DNA from: Bradyrhizobium sp. MOS002
GTDB lineage: Bacteria > Pseudomonadota > Alphaproteobacteria > Rhizobiales > Xanthobacteraceae
Assembly (NCBI RefSeq): GCF_003020115.1
Contig: NZ_PYFX01000002.1
Location: forward strand, 744,001-808,000
Length of the DNA stretch: 64,000 nucleotides
Direction: 5' to 3'
Part shown: in pieces, positions 43,663-53,158 of the stretch
Layout of the letters: each line of letters opens with the position of its first letter
Position numbering within the stretch: the stretch's first letter is position 1
The notes under the pieces: generated by a model
What the model saw: only the letters and a program-made list of their open reading frames with translations
Told to the model about the DNA's origin: nothing
Database searches by the model: none
Made by a program: the position numbers and the translations under genes

Positions 43663-46542
43663 ATGACGAAACCGCTTGGGGCTGTCCCAATGATGGCTGA
43701 GCCAGGCCAGCGTCCCGTCTACATTTGCGCGGAATGGGAAATCGATCTTGCCAGACGCGAATTGCGCGCGACCGGAGAACTCGTTCCCTTGGGGGGGCGT
43801 GCCTTTGAAATTCTTGCGGAATTGGTTCAAGCGCAGGGCCAGCTCGTCACCAGGGAAGACCTGACGGAGCGCGTCTGGCGCGGCGTCTTTGTCGAGGAGA
43901 GTGCACTTCGCGTGCATATCGCGGCGATCCGAAAGGCGCTCAGTTCCGACCGCGACATGCTGTCAACCAGCGTTGGCCGCGGCTATCGTTTGCTGGGAGC
44001 ATGGCGAGTCCAGCATATGGACACCCCGCTACAATCTGCCGCAACCGGCCTGCTGCCGTCGATCAACATTCCCAGCGCATCATTCGATCTCATCGGCCGA
44101 ACGGCTGCGATCACACATTTGTGGCGGCTTCTGTCGGCCTATCGCATCGTGACCCTGGTCGGACCTGGCGGCATCGGAAAGACGTCGCTCGCGCTGGAGG
44201 TCGCCAGAACGCCGCCGCCCGGCTTTGTGGCTGACCGGCTGCTGGTCGAGCTGGCCTCGCTGTCCGATCCAAAGCTCGTCTGCTCGGTCATCGCCAGTGT
44301 CCTCGGCACCAAGCTCGAGGGCGAGGAGATCTCGCCCGATGCGATCGCGCGTGCGATCGGCTCTCGGCCATTGTTGCTCATTCTCGACAATTGCGAACAC
44401 GTCATCGACGCCGTGGCGCCGGTGGCCGAGCTGGTTGCCAGCCACTGTGCGGGGACGATCATTGTTGCGACAAGCCGGGAGGCGCTGCGTATCGAGGGGG
44501 AGCATGTCTACCGCGTGCCTCCTCTGGGCGTGCCGCCTGAAGCCTGGCACGAGCCCGCTGGCGCTTCTGCGTACAGCGCAGTGGAATTGTTCACGAGCAG
44601 GGCGAAGGCGCTGGGTTCAAGCTTTGTGCCGGACGAGGAGAACATAGGCGCCATCGCATCCATCTGCCGGCGGCTCGACGGCATTCCGCTGGCGATCGAG
44701 TTCGCGGCGGCGCGCGCAGTCATGCTTAGCCCGCCGAAGATCGCGTCACTTCTCGATGACAGGTTCAAATTCCTGACGACCGGCCGGCGCACGGCGTTGC
44801 CGCGGCAGCAGACCCTGCGCGCAACGCTCGACTGGAGCTACGACCTCTTGCCGGACGACGAGGCGTGGCTGCTCCGGCAGCTCGGCATATTCGCCGGCGA
44901 GTTCCAGCTCGATGCAGTGATTGCAGTTGCCGGCGAGGACATCCGCGATGTGACCGGCCAGCTTGCCAGGCTGGTGGCAAAGTCGCTCGTTCTCGCGGAT
45001 ATTCGTGGCGACAGTCCGCGCTATCGCCTGCTGGATACGACGCGTGCGTATGCATTGGAGAAGCTGCGTGCCGGCGGAGAACATGCCGGCGCAGCCCGCC
45101 GCCAGGCAAAATACTATTGCGGATTCTTTGCCAGCGCCGAAGCCGACAGCGAAGTGAGGCCGCAGGCCGAGTGGCTCACCCTCTATGGCCGACACATCGA
45201 CAACGTGCGGACGAGTCTCGATTGGGCCTTCTCCCCCGGCGGGGACTCGCAAGTCGGGGCCGCCCTGACGGCGGCCGCGGTTCCGCTCTGGGTGCAATTG
45301 TCGCTGCTCGCCGAATGCCGCGAGCGGACCGAACTCGCTTCGGCGCGCCTGGATCCGACGGCTGCGAACGCGCCGCGGCTTCGGATGCAGCTGTCGGCCG
45401 CGCGCGGCTGGTCGCTGATGTACGGTGTTGGCAGGGCCCGGGAGGCCGGTCCCGCTTGGACTGCGACCCTGCAGCTTGCCGAGCAGCTCGGTGACAGGGA
45501 TTACCTGCTGCGCGCGCTGTGGGGGCTCTGCATCGATCAGTTCAACAACGGCGAATTCCGCCGGGCGCTTGAATTTGCGAATCGTTTCGCGGAGGTGGTG
45601 GCCGACTCCGGCAATCCCGTCGACCGCATGATGGCCGACCGGCTTCTCGCAACCACGCTGCATTATCGCGGCGACCAGCGGCTCGCCTATCATCATATCG
45701 GGCGAACCCTGTCGCGGCTCTCGGAGCTTGCGGCAAAGCCGCAGGTCATTCGTTTCCGGTTCGACCTGCGGGTCTCGGCGCGCTATTTCCAGGCGCGGAT
45801 CCTGTGGCTGCTTGGCCTTGCGGATCAGGCCTTGAGCGTCGTCGAGCACAACGTCGAGGAAGGCCGGACCAGTGGTCACGCACTGACGTTTTGCAGCGTC
45901 CTCGGCCAGGGTGCCTGCCCGATTGCGCTCCTGGCCGGCGATCTCGACGCGGCCGAGCGCTATTGTACGATGCTGCTCGAACACACCGAGCGACACCCGA
46001 TCCGCCTATGGAATCTGTGGGCACGCGCCTTCAGGGGCCTCTTGATCTCGCGCCGGGGCGACCTCGCGACCGGATTGCCCCTGCTGCGCAAGACGTTCGA
46101 GCTCGCGGGCGAGGCGCGCCATCTGCCGCGCTTTCTGCTTCCCCTCGGTGAACTCGCGGTATGTCTCGGCGAGGCCGGCGAGGTATCGCAGGGGCTTGCG
46201 ACCGCCGACGAGGCGCTCGCGCGATGCGATGCGAGGGACGAGGGGTGGTATGTCGCCGAACTCTGGCGCATCAAGGGCGAATTGCTGTTGCTTCCCGGCG
46301 AGCACCGCTCGACGAGCGCCGCCGCGCAGGCCTTCGACAGGGCGTTCGAGGTGGCGCGGAGCCAGGGAGCCCTGGCCTGGGAGCTGAGGACGGCGATCAG
46401 TGTGGCACGGTTGAAGGTGAGCGAGGGGCATCCGGCCGATGCGCGCCATGTTCTCGCGTCCGCATACGGCAAGTTCACCGAAGGTTTCGAGACAGGGGAC
46501 CTCCGCGACGCGCGTGCAATGATGGCGAAGCTCAAATCGTAG
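43663..46542 (+). CDS. STAND-type regulator: winged helix, NB-ARC-like ATPase, helical repeats (paralog 2)
   Basis: 959 residues with the same architecture as the genes at 37430 and 46654. The winged helix starts at IDLARRELRATGELVPLGGR and includes REDLTERVWRGVFVEESALR; Walker A is VGPGGIGKTSLALE (about residue 166), Walker B LLLILDNCEHVID, then IVATSREALRIEGEHVYRVP and the segment ICRRLDGIPLAIEFAAARAV typical of NB-ARC/AfsR-like ATPases. The C-terminal half is helical repeats. The start at 43663 is the first ATG; another lies nine codons later. It is convergent with paralog 3. Confidence 0.9.
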   Translation: MTKPLGAVPMMAEPGQRPVYICAEWEIDLARRELRATGELVPLGGRAFEILAELVQAQGQLVTREDLTERVWRGVFVEESALRVHIAAIRKALSSDRDMLSTSVGRGYRLLGAWRVQHMDTPLQSAATGLLPSINIPSASFDLIGRTAAITHLWRLLSAYRIVTLVGPGGIGKTSLALEVARTPPPGFVADRLLVELASLSDPKLVCSVIASVLGTKLEGEEISPDAIARAIGSRPLLLILDNCEHVIDAVAPVAELVASHCAGTIIVATSREALRIEGEHVYRVPPLGVPPEAWHEPAGASAYSAVELFTSRAKALGSSFVPDEENIGAIASICRRLDGIPLAIEFAAARAVMLSPPKIASLLDDRFKFLTTGRRTALPRQQTLRATLDWSYDLLPDDEAWLLRQLGIFAGEFQLDAVIAVAGEDIRDVTGQLARLVAKSLVLADIRGDSPRYRLLDTTRAYALEKLRAGGEHAGAARRQAKYYCGFFASAEADSEVRPQAEWLTLYGRHIDNVRTSLDWAFSPGGDSQVGAALTAAAVPLWVQLSLLAECRERTELASARLDPTAANAPRLRMQLSAARGWSLMYGVGRAREAGPAWTATLQLAEQLGDRDYLLRALWGLCIDQFNNGEFRRALEFANRFAEVVADSGNPVDRMMADRLLATTLHYRGDQRLAYHHIGRTLSRLSELAAKPQVIRFRFDLRVSARYFQARILWLLGLADQALSVVEHNVEEGRTSGHALTFCSVLGQGACPIALLAGDLDAAERYCTMLLEHTERHPIRLWNLWARAFRGLLISRRGDLATGLPLLRKTFELAGEARHLPRFLLPLGELAVCLGEAGEVSQGLATADEALARCDARDEGWYVAELWRIKGELLLLPGEHRSTSAAAQAFDRAFEVARSQGALAWELRTAISVARLKVSEGHPADARHVLASAYGKFTEGFETGDLRDARAMMAKLKS

Positions 46543-46653
46543 GTCCTGGATGCGCCGGGGAGCGGCGCCCGATTCAACCAATCGGATGCCGGTGCGGCCT
46601 CTGAGAGCGCCGCATCAGTTGGCGCAAAGCGCGCTTGCGCGATCAGGAAAGGG

Positions 46654-49554
46654 TCATCTGGCCGCAGACGCGCACGGGCGCGCCGGCTTCAGTTCGGCAA
46701 GCAACTCTCTCGCCATCTTGAGGCTGCGCGTATCGAACCCCTCGGTAAATCGCAGATAGACGGACGCAAGCATATCGTGCGCCTCCTGGCGGCGGCCGCC
46801 TCGCTGCCATAGCCTCGCAAGCCCGATCGCCGCGCGAAGCTCATAGCCGAGCGCCCCCTGATGATGGGCGAGGTCGAGCGCCTGCACGAAGCTCATCTCC
46901 GCCTGCGAAAGATCCGGATTGCTCTTGTGTATCAGCGCTTCCGCCCTTGCGCGCAACATGTCGGGCATTTCCATCATGAAGTTGCAGTGTCGGGCCTGGG
47001 CAATCGCCTGATCAATGGTGTCCAGGGCTTCGTCACCATGACCCGTCGCTGCCAAGGCTTCGGCGAGGACCATGCTTAACCCTGAGACCGCACCGAAGCA
47101 CTGGCTCTGCAGCTTCTCGATCGAGCCTTTCAGCATAGCGAGCCCGATGCCGGTCTCGTTGCGGGCCAGCAGCGCAATCCCCTTCATCGCCTCGCCGACC
47201 ATCTGGAGAATGGCGAGGTTGTGCCTTCGGGCCTCCACGATGAGCCTGTCGACATGTTCCTCACAATCCTCCGTATCGCCATTCCAGAAGAAGACGTCGA
47301 ATGCCCATGCTAACGCTCGGCAGAACATGACCGGATGGTTCGTTACGATGACGTCGGAGATGGCCCGGCGCACCATTTGCGCTGCTTGATCCGGGTATCC
47401 CTGAAGCCAGAGGACGCGCGCAAGGGTGATTTGAGCGTGTTTAGGGTATTCGAGGGTGAGGCCGCTAAGGATGTCCCCATCCAGGCCCGGATGACGCAAC
47501 GCCGCTTCGATGTACGAGCGGGAGTCAGCGAACCTGCCGAGATACTGGCAGGACATGCTGAGCAACACGCGCATGCGCGCAACGGCAATGGGATCGTTGC
47601 TGGTCAGCGCAATGGCTTCGCCGCGCTTGGCGGTGGCCAGTGCCCCATCATATTTTCCGACGAACAATTGAACTAGATGCAACTGGTCGATCAAACGGAT
47701 CTGACCTTGCACGTCGCCGATCTTCTCTGTCAGTTCGAGCGCCCGGTTGAGATGATTAACACCCAGTTCGTCGAGCCGTCCCGTGAGCATGCGGGCGGCG
47801 CCCAGCGCAGTGTGAAGGACGAGGCCCTTCCTGATGCTTCCATTGGTTTCATCGCGTGCTTCGATGGCGCGGGTGACCCAGAGCTCGCATTCTGTCAACA
47901 GCGACAGCTTGAAGAAGAGCGGTATCGATGCCGCGACTAGCGCCACGCCGACCTTGCGATCTCCCTGATCTGAGAAGCACCACGCCAGCGCGGCGCGGAC
48001 GTTACCGAACTCCTCGGCAACCGCCGAAAGGTCTCGGTTCGCTTCGCTCCCGATCCTTTCAAGGAGACTGAGAAAGTAGCAGGCGTGACGTCGCGAGATC
48101 GCGCCAGCGTGCCCGCTGGCGACAAGTTTCTCTTGCGCGTATGCCCGGGTCGAGTCCGCAAGGCGGTAGCGGGTTGGTTGCAAGCCGGTGTTCAGTGCAA
48201 GCATCGACTTGGCAACGAGGCCGTCGATGATCGCCAGGATCGTGTCGTCGTCCTCCGTGGCCGCGGCGATCGACCGGGCGGCGTCCAGGGTCATGCTGCC
48301 GACGAACACCGACAGCCGGCCGAGAATCGCGCGTTCCGGTTCGGATAGAAGATTGTAGCTCCATTCGATGGTTGCGCGCAGCGTCCGGTGTCGGGGCAGT
48401 GCGGTGCGACGTCCCTCCCAGAGCAGATTGAGGTGCTGGTCGAGGAGTTGGAGCATCGCTCTCGCGCCATATGCGCCCACATGGCCGGCGGTGAGCTCGA
48501 TGGCGAGCGGAATGCCGTCAAGCCGACGGCAGAGGTTGCCGACATCAGAGGCGTTCGTATCGGTCAGCGCGAATTCACTGCCTCCTGCCGTCGCACGCTC
48601 CACGAAGAGTTTAACGGAGGGATAGGCGAGGGCGTTCGCAGCCGTGAGAACGGTCTTTTCCGGTGGGCTCGGCAGTGGCGGGAGACGGTATGTGAACTCA
48701 CCTTCGACGCGCAGCAATTCCCGGCTCGTGGCCAGGATGTGCAGCTCCGGGGCCGCCCGGTAAAGCCGCTCGGCCAGCGCCGCCGCTGCTTCGATGACAT
48801 GCTCGCAGCAGTCCAGAATGAGCAGCATGCGCCTGTCGCGCAGGAATGTCGCCAGGCTGCCCGTCGGATCATTCGATCGCGCCAGCAGTCCAAGTGACGA
48901 TGCGACGATCGCCGGCACCGGAGCGGCGTTGCCGGTCTCGCCGAGACCGACGAAGTGGACATGGCCGGCGAATTCCCCGCGCAGGGCGTGGCCCGCGGAA
49001 ACGACGACCGTGGTCTTGCCGATGCCGCCTGGGCCGATGACCGTGACGAAGCGTTGGGCTCTCAGCCTTTCCGAGATGTCCTGGATGGCTTGCTCACGCC
49101 CCACCATCTGCCGAGGATGCGCCTGCAAATTGTGGACGTAAGTCGGATCGATCGGCGCAGGTTGCCTCTGTTCCGGACGCGAGACCGCAGCGACGAAGCA
49201 GTAGCCCTGTCCGGAGATCGTGCTCAGATATCTGACGCCGCCCTTGCCATCTCCGAGTGCCTTGCGAAGTGCGGCGATATGGACACGCAGGCTGTTTTCC
49301 TCGACGTTGGCGTCCGGCCATGTCGTGGCTATCAGATCCGTCTTGCTCACGACGTTGCCGGCCTGCCGGACCAGCGCCAGCAGGATGTCGAATGCGCGAC
49401 CCGACAGTTGCAGCGGGCTTCCGTCTCGTTCAATCCGCCGCTGCAAGGGGTCGAGGCGAAACGGCCCGAAGAGGAAGATCTCCCAGGCGGACTCGTCTTG
49501 GGCGGAGCGGCCAGCTTGGGCCATCATGTCGTTGCTATGCCAGCGGGGGGCCAT
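46654..49554 (-). CDS. STAND-type regulator: winged helix, NB-ARC-like ATPase, helical repeats (paralog 3)
   Basis: 966 residues. Winged helix IFLFGPFRLDPLQRRIERDG with SENTRY-like region KTDLIATTWPDANVEENSLR; Walker A IGPGGIGKTTVVVS (about residue 172), Walker B MLLILDCCEHVIE, LATSRELLRVEGEFTYRLPP and LCRRLDGIPLAIELTAGHVG. The C-terminal half has TPR-like helices. The start is uncertain: ATG at 49554 or the ATG pair nine codons later. A nested inverted repeat lies 39 bp upstream. By architecture it is a cytoplasmic DNA-binding switch; ligand and targets are unknown. Confidence 0.9.
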   Translation of the reverse strand: MAPRWHSNDMMAQAGRSAQDESAWEIFLFGPFRLDPLQRRIERDGSPLQLSGRAFDILLALVRQAGNVVSKTDLIATTWPDANVEENSLRVHIAALRKALGDGKGGVRYLSTISGQGYCFVAAVSRPEQRQPAPIDPTYVHNLQAHPRQMVGREQAIQDISERLRAQRFVTVIGPGGIGKTTVVVSAGHALRGEFAGHVHFVGLGETGNAAPVPAIVASSLGLLARSNDPTGSLATFLRDRRMLLILDCCEHVIEAAAALAERLYRAAPELHILATSRELLRVEGEFTYRLPPLPSPPEKTVLTAANALAYPSVKLFVERATAGGSEFALTDTNASDVGNLCRRLDGIPLAIELTAGHVGAYGARAMLQLLDQHLNLLWEGRRTALPRHRTLRATIEWSYNLLSEPERAILGRLSVFVGSMTLDAARSIAAATEDDDTILAIIDGLVAKSMLALNTGLQPTRYRLADSTRAYAQEKLVASGHAGAISRRHACYFLSLLERIGSEANRDLSAVAEEFGNVRAALAWCFSDQGDRKVGVALVAASIPLFFKLSLLTECELWVTRAIEARDETNGSIRKGLVLHTALGAARMLTGRLDELGVNHLNRALELTEKIGDVQGQIRLIDQLHLVQLFVGKYDGALATAKRGEAIALTSNDPIAVARMRVLLSMSCQYLGRFADSRSYIEAALRHPGLDGDILSGLTLEYPKHAQITLARVLWLQGYPDQAAQMVRRAISDVIVTNHPVMFCRALAWAFDVFFWNGDTEDCEEHVDRLIVEARRHNLAILQMVGEAMKGIALLARNETGIGLAMLKGSIEKLQSQCFGAVSGLSMVLAEALAATGHGDEALDTIDQAIAQARHCNFMMEMPDMLRARAEALIHKSNPDLSQAEMSFVQALDLAHHQGALGYELRAAIGLARLWQRGGRRQEAHDMLASVYLRFTEGFDTRSLKMARELLAELKPARPCASAAR

Positions 49555-49592
49555 TTTCGGATATCAACCCGGCGCACGACGCGTCACGTTCT

Positions 49593-49634
49593 AGGACTCG
49601 GCAGCACACCAAGACGTGTGAACGCAGGAGTCCT
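49593..49634. promoter_or_regulatory. Nested inverted repeat upstream of STAND regulator 3
   Basis: AGGACTC (49593-49599) pairs with GAGTCCT (49628-49634) and encloses CACAC/GTGTG (49605-49609 and 49616-49620). It lies 39 bp before the regulator start. It could be an operator or a leader hairpin. Confidence 0.4.
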
Positions 49635-49726
49635 CAAACGGTAACATCCGGTGGTTTCAGGGTAAAGCATCGGGCTCCATCACTTTCGTCTGAGGCTTGA
49701 ACGTGCGACGCCACGACGCGCACGCC

Positions 49727-50626
49727 CTATCCGATGAATGCGGGCTTGAGAATGTCCTCCAATCCGATCCGGCGGAGCAGTTCAGCACGGGCGCCGTCGG
49801 CGACGGCGCCGACGGCTGCAGCTCCGTCGTCGTCCGGACCGAAATGAACTCGCAGCGGACGCTGTCCGAATGGCATGTCGACGATATCGGCTATGGCGGT
49901 CGCGACGTCTTGCGGAGTTCGATCCTTCGCCGGAAGCTGCGCAAGTGCCGACAGCGCGATCTCGCTCAAATCGGCCGTCGGACCATCCGCGTATTCCTCG
50001 GCCCGAACGGTGTCCAGCGGCCGGCCGGAGCGAATATAGTGGCCGGGCCCCAGCGCGCTGGGAACGACGATGGTCGTCTCGACGCCCCAACGCGCGAGCT
50101 CGCCGGCATAACCGAGCGCCAGCGCGTCAAGGGCGGCCTTTGAGGAAGCATAGGCGCCCAGGAAAGGAACCGAGCCGCCTCGCGCGCTGCTCGACGAGAC
50201 CCATATCAGCAGGCCATGGCCCTGCTTGCGCAACTGTGGCAACGCGGCCCGATTGAGCCGTTGCGCACCCAGCACGTTGGTGTCGTACAGTTCGGCAAGC
50301 TGGGCCGGTGTAAAGGCCTCCGCCGGCCCGTAGAGGACCTGGCGGGCATTGTGCACGATCACGTCGAGGCGGTTGTTCTCGGCGATGATGGCATCGATGG
50401 CCGAGTTGACGGAGGCTTCCGAGGAGACGTCGAACGCGATGGTTCGGAGATCCGCACCATGCTTGCCGCCCTCGGCTCCCGCCTCCGCGCCGCCGTGCTC
50501 ATCGTGGTCATCCGCTTCCCGCAATGAAACGTAGACCGTATGGCCGGCCTGCGCCAATTTCCTGCAGGTGCTTCGTCCGATGCTGTTCGCAGCTCCTGTG
50601 ACGATGATCACTTTGTGCATTCGCAT
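49727..50626 (-). CDS. Short-chain dehydrogenase/reductase
   Basis: 299 residues. The NAD(P) motif is VTGAANSIGRSTCRKLAQAG. The active-site serine is in LIWVSSSSARG and the YxxxK is in YASSKAALDALALG. The segment IVHNARQVLYGPAEAFTPAQ is the usual N-A-x-G place, here NARQV, so the classic NAG is replaced. It is a cytoplasmic oxidoreductase of unknown substrate. It is divergent from the catalase-like gene over about 350 bp. Confidence 0.9.
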   Translation of the reverse strand: MRMHKVIIVTGAANSIGRSTCRKLAQAGHTVYVSLREADDHDEHGGAEAGAEGGKHGADLRTIAFDVSSEASVNSAIDAIIAENNRLDVIVHNARQVLYGPAEAFTPAQLAELYDTNVLGAQRLNRAALPQLRKQGHGLLIWVSSSSARGGSVPFLGAYASSKAALDALALGYAGELARWGVETTIVVPSALGPGHYIRSGRPLDTVRAEEYADGPTADLSEIALSALAQLPAKDRTPQDVATAIADIVDMPFGQRPLRVHFGPDDDGAAAVGAVADGARAELLRRIGLEDILKPAFIG

Positions 50627-50979
50627 CCCAATCGCATTCCACCCTCCGCAAGGACGCCAGCGCCGTTGCGACACGTTCCTCGTTCGGCAATCGATCGCTG
50701 GCCTTGCGCGAAGAGCTTCTGAAATACGGTCGGGCGCGGGACGGGTCTTTCGAGCCCGGCGGCTGATTTCCAGATCGCACGAAATTTTTCGAGAAAGCCC
50801 GAAAGCGGGTCGGGACGAGCTTCCCGCGGACCGGGCAGGCCCAAACGTGCCTTCGCGAAATTGGCGTTGGCTTTCAGAAGATCGCGCCCGTGGCCGCCGG
50901 CTACAAGGAAACTGAGCCGCTCGACAGGACGGGCCGCGCGACGCGTCCGTGTGGAATTCGCTCGTTGCAAGGAAAAGCA
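50627..50979. other. Divergent promoter region between SDR and catalase-like gene
   Basis: About 350 bp. No accepted gene. It should hold both promoters; I see no clear OxyR- or Fur-type site. Confidence 0.4.
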
Positions 50980-52035
50980 ATGAATCAATCAGGCAGACCG
51001 CCGCGCTCGAGACTCGGATCGCTCGTGTTGATCGCTGCCGTCGTCGGAGGCGCAGCAGCCGCGTTCGCCTACACTGCTGGCTGGCTCTCGCCCGGGCGCC
51101 TGACGCCGGAGCGGATGATCGCGGCGCTGACGCCTCCGAGCGGCGCACCGCTCGGGCACCGGCGAAATCACGCGAAGGGGATCTGCTTCACGGGCGTCTT
51201 CGAGGCCAACGGAAACGGCGTGGAACTTTCGCGGGCCAAGGTCTTTGCGCGCGGCACGTATCCGGCGCTGGGCCGCTTCAATCTCGGCACCGCAGATCCG
51301 AACGCTGTGGATGCAACTGTCCGTGTGCGCGGTTTGGGATTGCAGATCGCTGTGGCGGACGGCGAGGAGTGGCGGATGGCGCTGATCAACCCGCCGGTCT
51401 TTGCAGTGTCGACGCCGCAGGCGTTTCACGACCTGCTGATCGCATCCGCCAAGAAGGAGCCGGAGGCGATGAAGATTTTCATCCAGGCAAATCCGGAATT
51501 TGTCGCCTTCGCGGGCTGGGCCAAGACGGCGCCCTGGACCACCAGCTATGCGGAGGAGCCCTACCACGGGCTCAACAGTTTCATCTTCACGAATGCGAAG
51601 GGCGAGGAGCACGCGGTGCGATGGTCGCTGCTCCCCACTGTGCAGCCCGGTTTGGTTTCGCAAGCCGAGCTGGAAAAGCGCGGTCCGGATTTTCTCGAGC
51701 AGGAGATCGCGGAGCGGATCCGGACCGCCGGCCCGCAACGCTGGACCATGGTGACGACGGTCGCCGATCCCGGCGATCCGACCGCAGACCCGAGCAAGCC
51801 ATGGCCCGAGGGCCGCCGCACGGTGCAGGTCGGAACGCTCATCGTGCAGCGGATCGAACCGGAGCAGGACGGGCCCTGCCGCGACATCAACTTCGATCCG
51901 ACCGTGCTGCCTCAGGGAATCCGGGTGTCCGACGATCCCTTCCCGGCTGCACGCTCGTCGGTCTACCGCAGGTCCTACGATTTGCGTGCGGCCGAAGCCG
52001 GCGACTATCCGCGAACCGGGACGGTCAAGCCATGA
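50980..52035 (+). CDS. Membrane-anchored catalase-family peroxidase (SrpA-like)
   Basis: 351 residues. An N-terminal membrane segment (SLVLIAAVVGGAAAAFAYTA) suggests periplasmic location. The catalase-like core has the histidine in HRRNHAKGICFTGVFEANG, the region PYHGLNSFIFTNAKGEEHAV and the C-terminal heme-ligand region SSVYRRSYDLR. These minimal catalase-related proteins lack the full catalase length (about 480 residues) and are usually called heme peroxidases. AAGGAAAAGCA lies before the ATG. The stop overlaps the cytochrome b561 start by four bases, so the two are probably partners. Confidence 0.88.
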   Translation: MNQSGRPPRSRLGSLVLIAAVVGGAAAAFAYTAGWLSPGRLTPERMIAALTPPSGAPLGHRRNHAKGICFTGVFEANGNGVELSRAKVFARGTYPALGRFNLGTADPNAVDATVRVRGLGLQIAVADGEEWRMALINPPVFAVSTPQAFHDLLIASAKKEPEAMKIFIQANPEFVAFAGWAKTAPWTTSYAEEPYHGLNSFIFTNAKGEEHAVRWSLLPTVQPGLVSQAELEKRGPDFLEQEIAERIRTAGPQRWTMVTTVADPGDPTADPSKPWPEGRRTVQVGTLIVQRIEPEQDGPCRDINFDPTVLPQGIRVSDDPFPAARSSVYRRSYDLRAAEAGDYPRTGTVKP

Positions 52036-52595
52036 GCAACGTTCCGCATCGTTTCGCCCCCATTCAGCGGCTGCTGCACTGGCTGATGGCAGCCTGTATC
52101 TTTGCTATGTTCTTCATCGGCGTCGGCATGGTCTCCACCGTGGCGCCGACATATCCGCCCCTGATCCTGACCCACAAGACGCTCGGCGTCACCCTTCTGG
52201 TTCTCGTCGTGATCAGGCTGGCCGTGCGGCTCCATTACGGCGCGCCTCCGTTGCCGGCGGATCTTCCGCCGGCGATGAAGCTGGGAGCGAGATTGTCGCA
52301 CCTGCTCCTGTATGGCTTCATGATCGTCATGCCGTTGCTGGGTCTCGGCATGCTTTGGGCCGCGGCCTATCCAGTCGTCCTGTATGGGGGAATCCGAATT
52401 CCGGCGTTGCTGCCGCAGAGCGATCGCGTGCACACATTGCTGTGGAATGCTCATTTTTATCTGGGCTTCGCGTTCTTTGCTCTCGTGCTGCTGCATCTGG
52501 CGGCCGGGTTGTTCCACGCATTGATCCGCCGCGACGGCGTCTTCGGGACGATCGCGCTCCTGCCGTCGCGGAACAGGACGACGCCAGTGGAATGA
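52032..52595 (+). CDS. Cytochrome b561
   Basis: 187 residues. Four hydrophobic segments with histidines in the usual places: RLLHWLMAACIFAMFFIGVG, LILTHKTLGVTLLVLVVIRL, the third (LLLYGFMIVMPLLGLGMLWA) and HTLLWNAHFYLGFAFFALVL. It binds two hemes b and moves electrons across or along the inner membrane, probably from quinol. Start codon overlaps the catalase-like gene's stop, which suggests it delivers electrons to that peroxidase. Confidence 0.93.
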   Translation: MSNVPHRFAPIQRLLHWLMAACIFAMFFIGVGMVSTVAPTYPPLILTHKTLGVTLLVLVVIRLAVRLHYGAPPLPADLPPAMKLGARLSHLLLYGFMIVMPLLGLGMLWAAAYPVVLYGGIRIPALLPQSDRVHTLLWNAHFYLGFAFFALVLLHLAAGLFHALIRRDGVFGTIALLPSRNRTTPVE

Positions 52596-52657
52596 CCGCT
52601 CCGCATATCGGCGAGATGCGCCACTAAATTTCTCAACCTCCAACAAGGATGACGACA

Positions 52658-53158
52658 ATGAGCAAGGCAGATCTCCAAAGTCCGACGGATCTCGGGGCCA
52701 ATGCGAACCGGGACGTTCCAGCCGCGCTGAGAGCGCTGCTGGCCGATGTCTTCGCGCTGTACCTGAAGACCAAGAACTTCCATTGGCACGTATCTGGCAG
52801 TCATTTCCGCGACTATCATCTCCTGCTCGACGAGCAGGCCGAGCAGATTTTTGCCATGACCGACGACATTGCCGAGCGGGCACGCAAGATCGGCGGAACT
52901 ACACTGCGCTCGATCGGCCACATCGCGCGCGAGCAGCGCATTCTCGACAACGACGCTGATTATGTCGATCCGCAGGACATGCTGGCCGAGCTGCGCAGCG
53001 ACAACCAGCAGCTGACACGGGAGATGCGCCGGGTCCACGAGCTCTGCGATGAATACGGCGACGTCGCGACCGCAAGCCTGCTGGAAAACTGGATCGACGA
53101 GACGGAGCGGCGGATCTGGTTCCTGTACGAGACCGGCCGGAGTGGCCCGAGTTCGTAG
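52658..53158 (+). CDS. dps: Dps-family DNA-binding ferritin-like protein
   Basis: 166 residues. The ferroxidase site of Dps is seen in KNFHWHVSGSHFRDYHLLLD and EQAEQIFAMTDDIAERARKI, with histidine, aspartate and glutamate ligands in the right order. It forms a dodecamer that stores iron and protects DNA from peroxide. I chose ATG at 52658 because AAGGA lies eight bases upstream; an earlier in-frame ATG (52649) has none. It follows the peroxidase-b561 pair by about 60 bp on the same strand. Confidence 0.95.
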   Translation: MSKADLQSPTDLGANANRDVPAALRALLADVFALYLKTKNFHWHVSGSHFRDYHLLLDEQAEQIFAMTDDIAERARKIGGTTLRSIGHIAREQRILDNDADYVDPQDMLAELRSDNQQLTREMRRVHELCDEYGDVATASLLENWIDETERRIWFLYETGRSGPSS

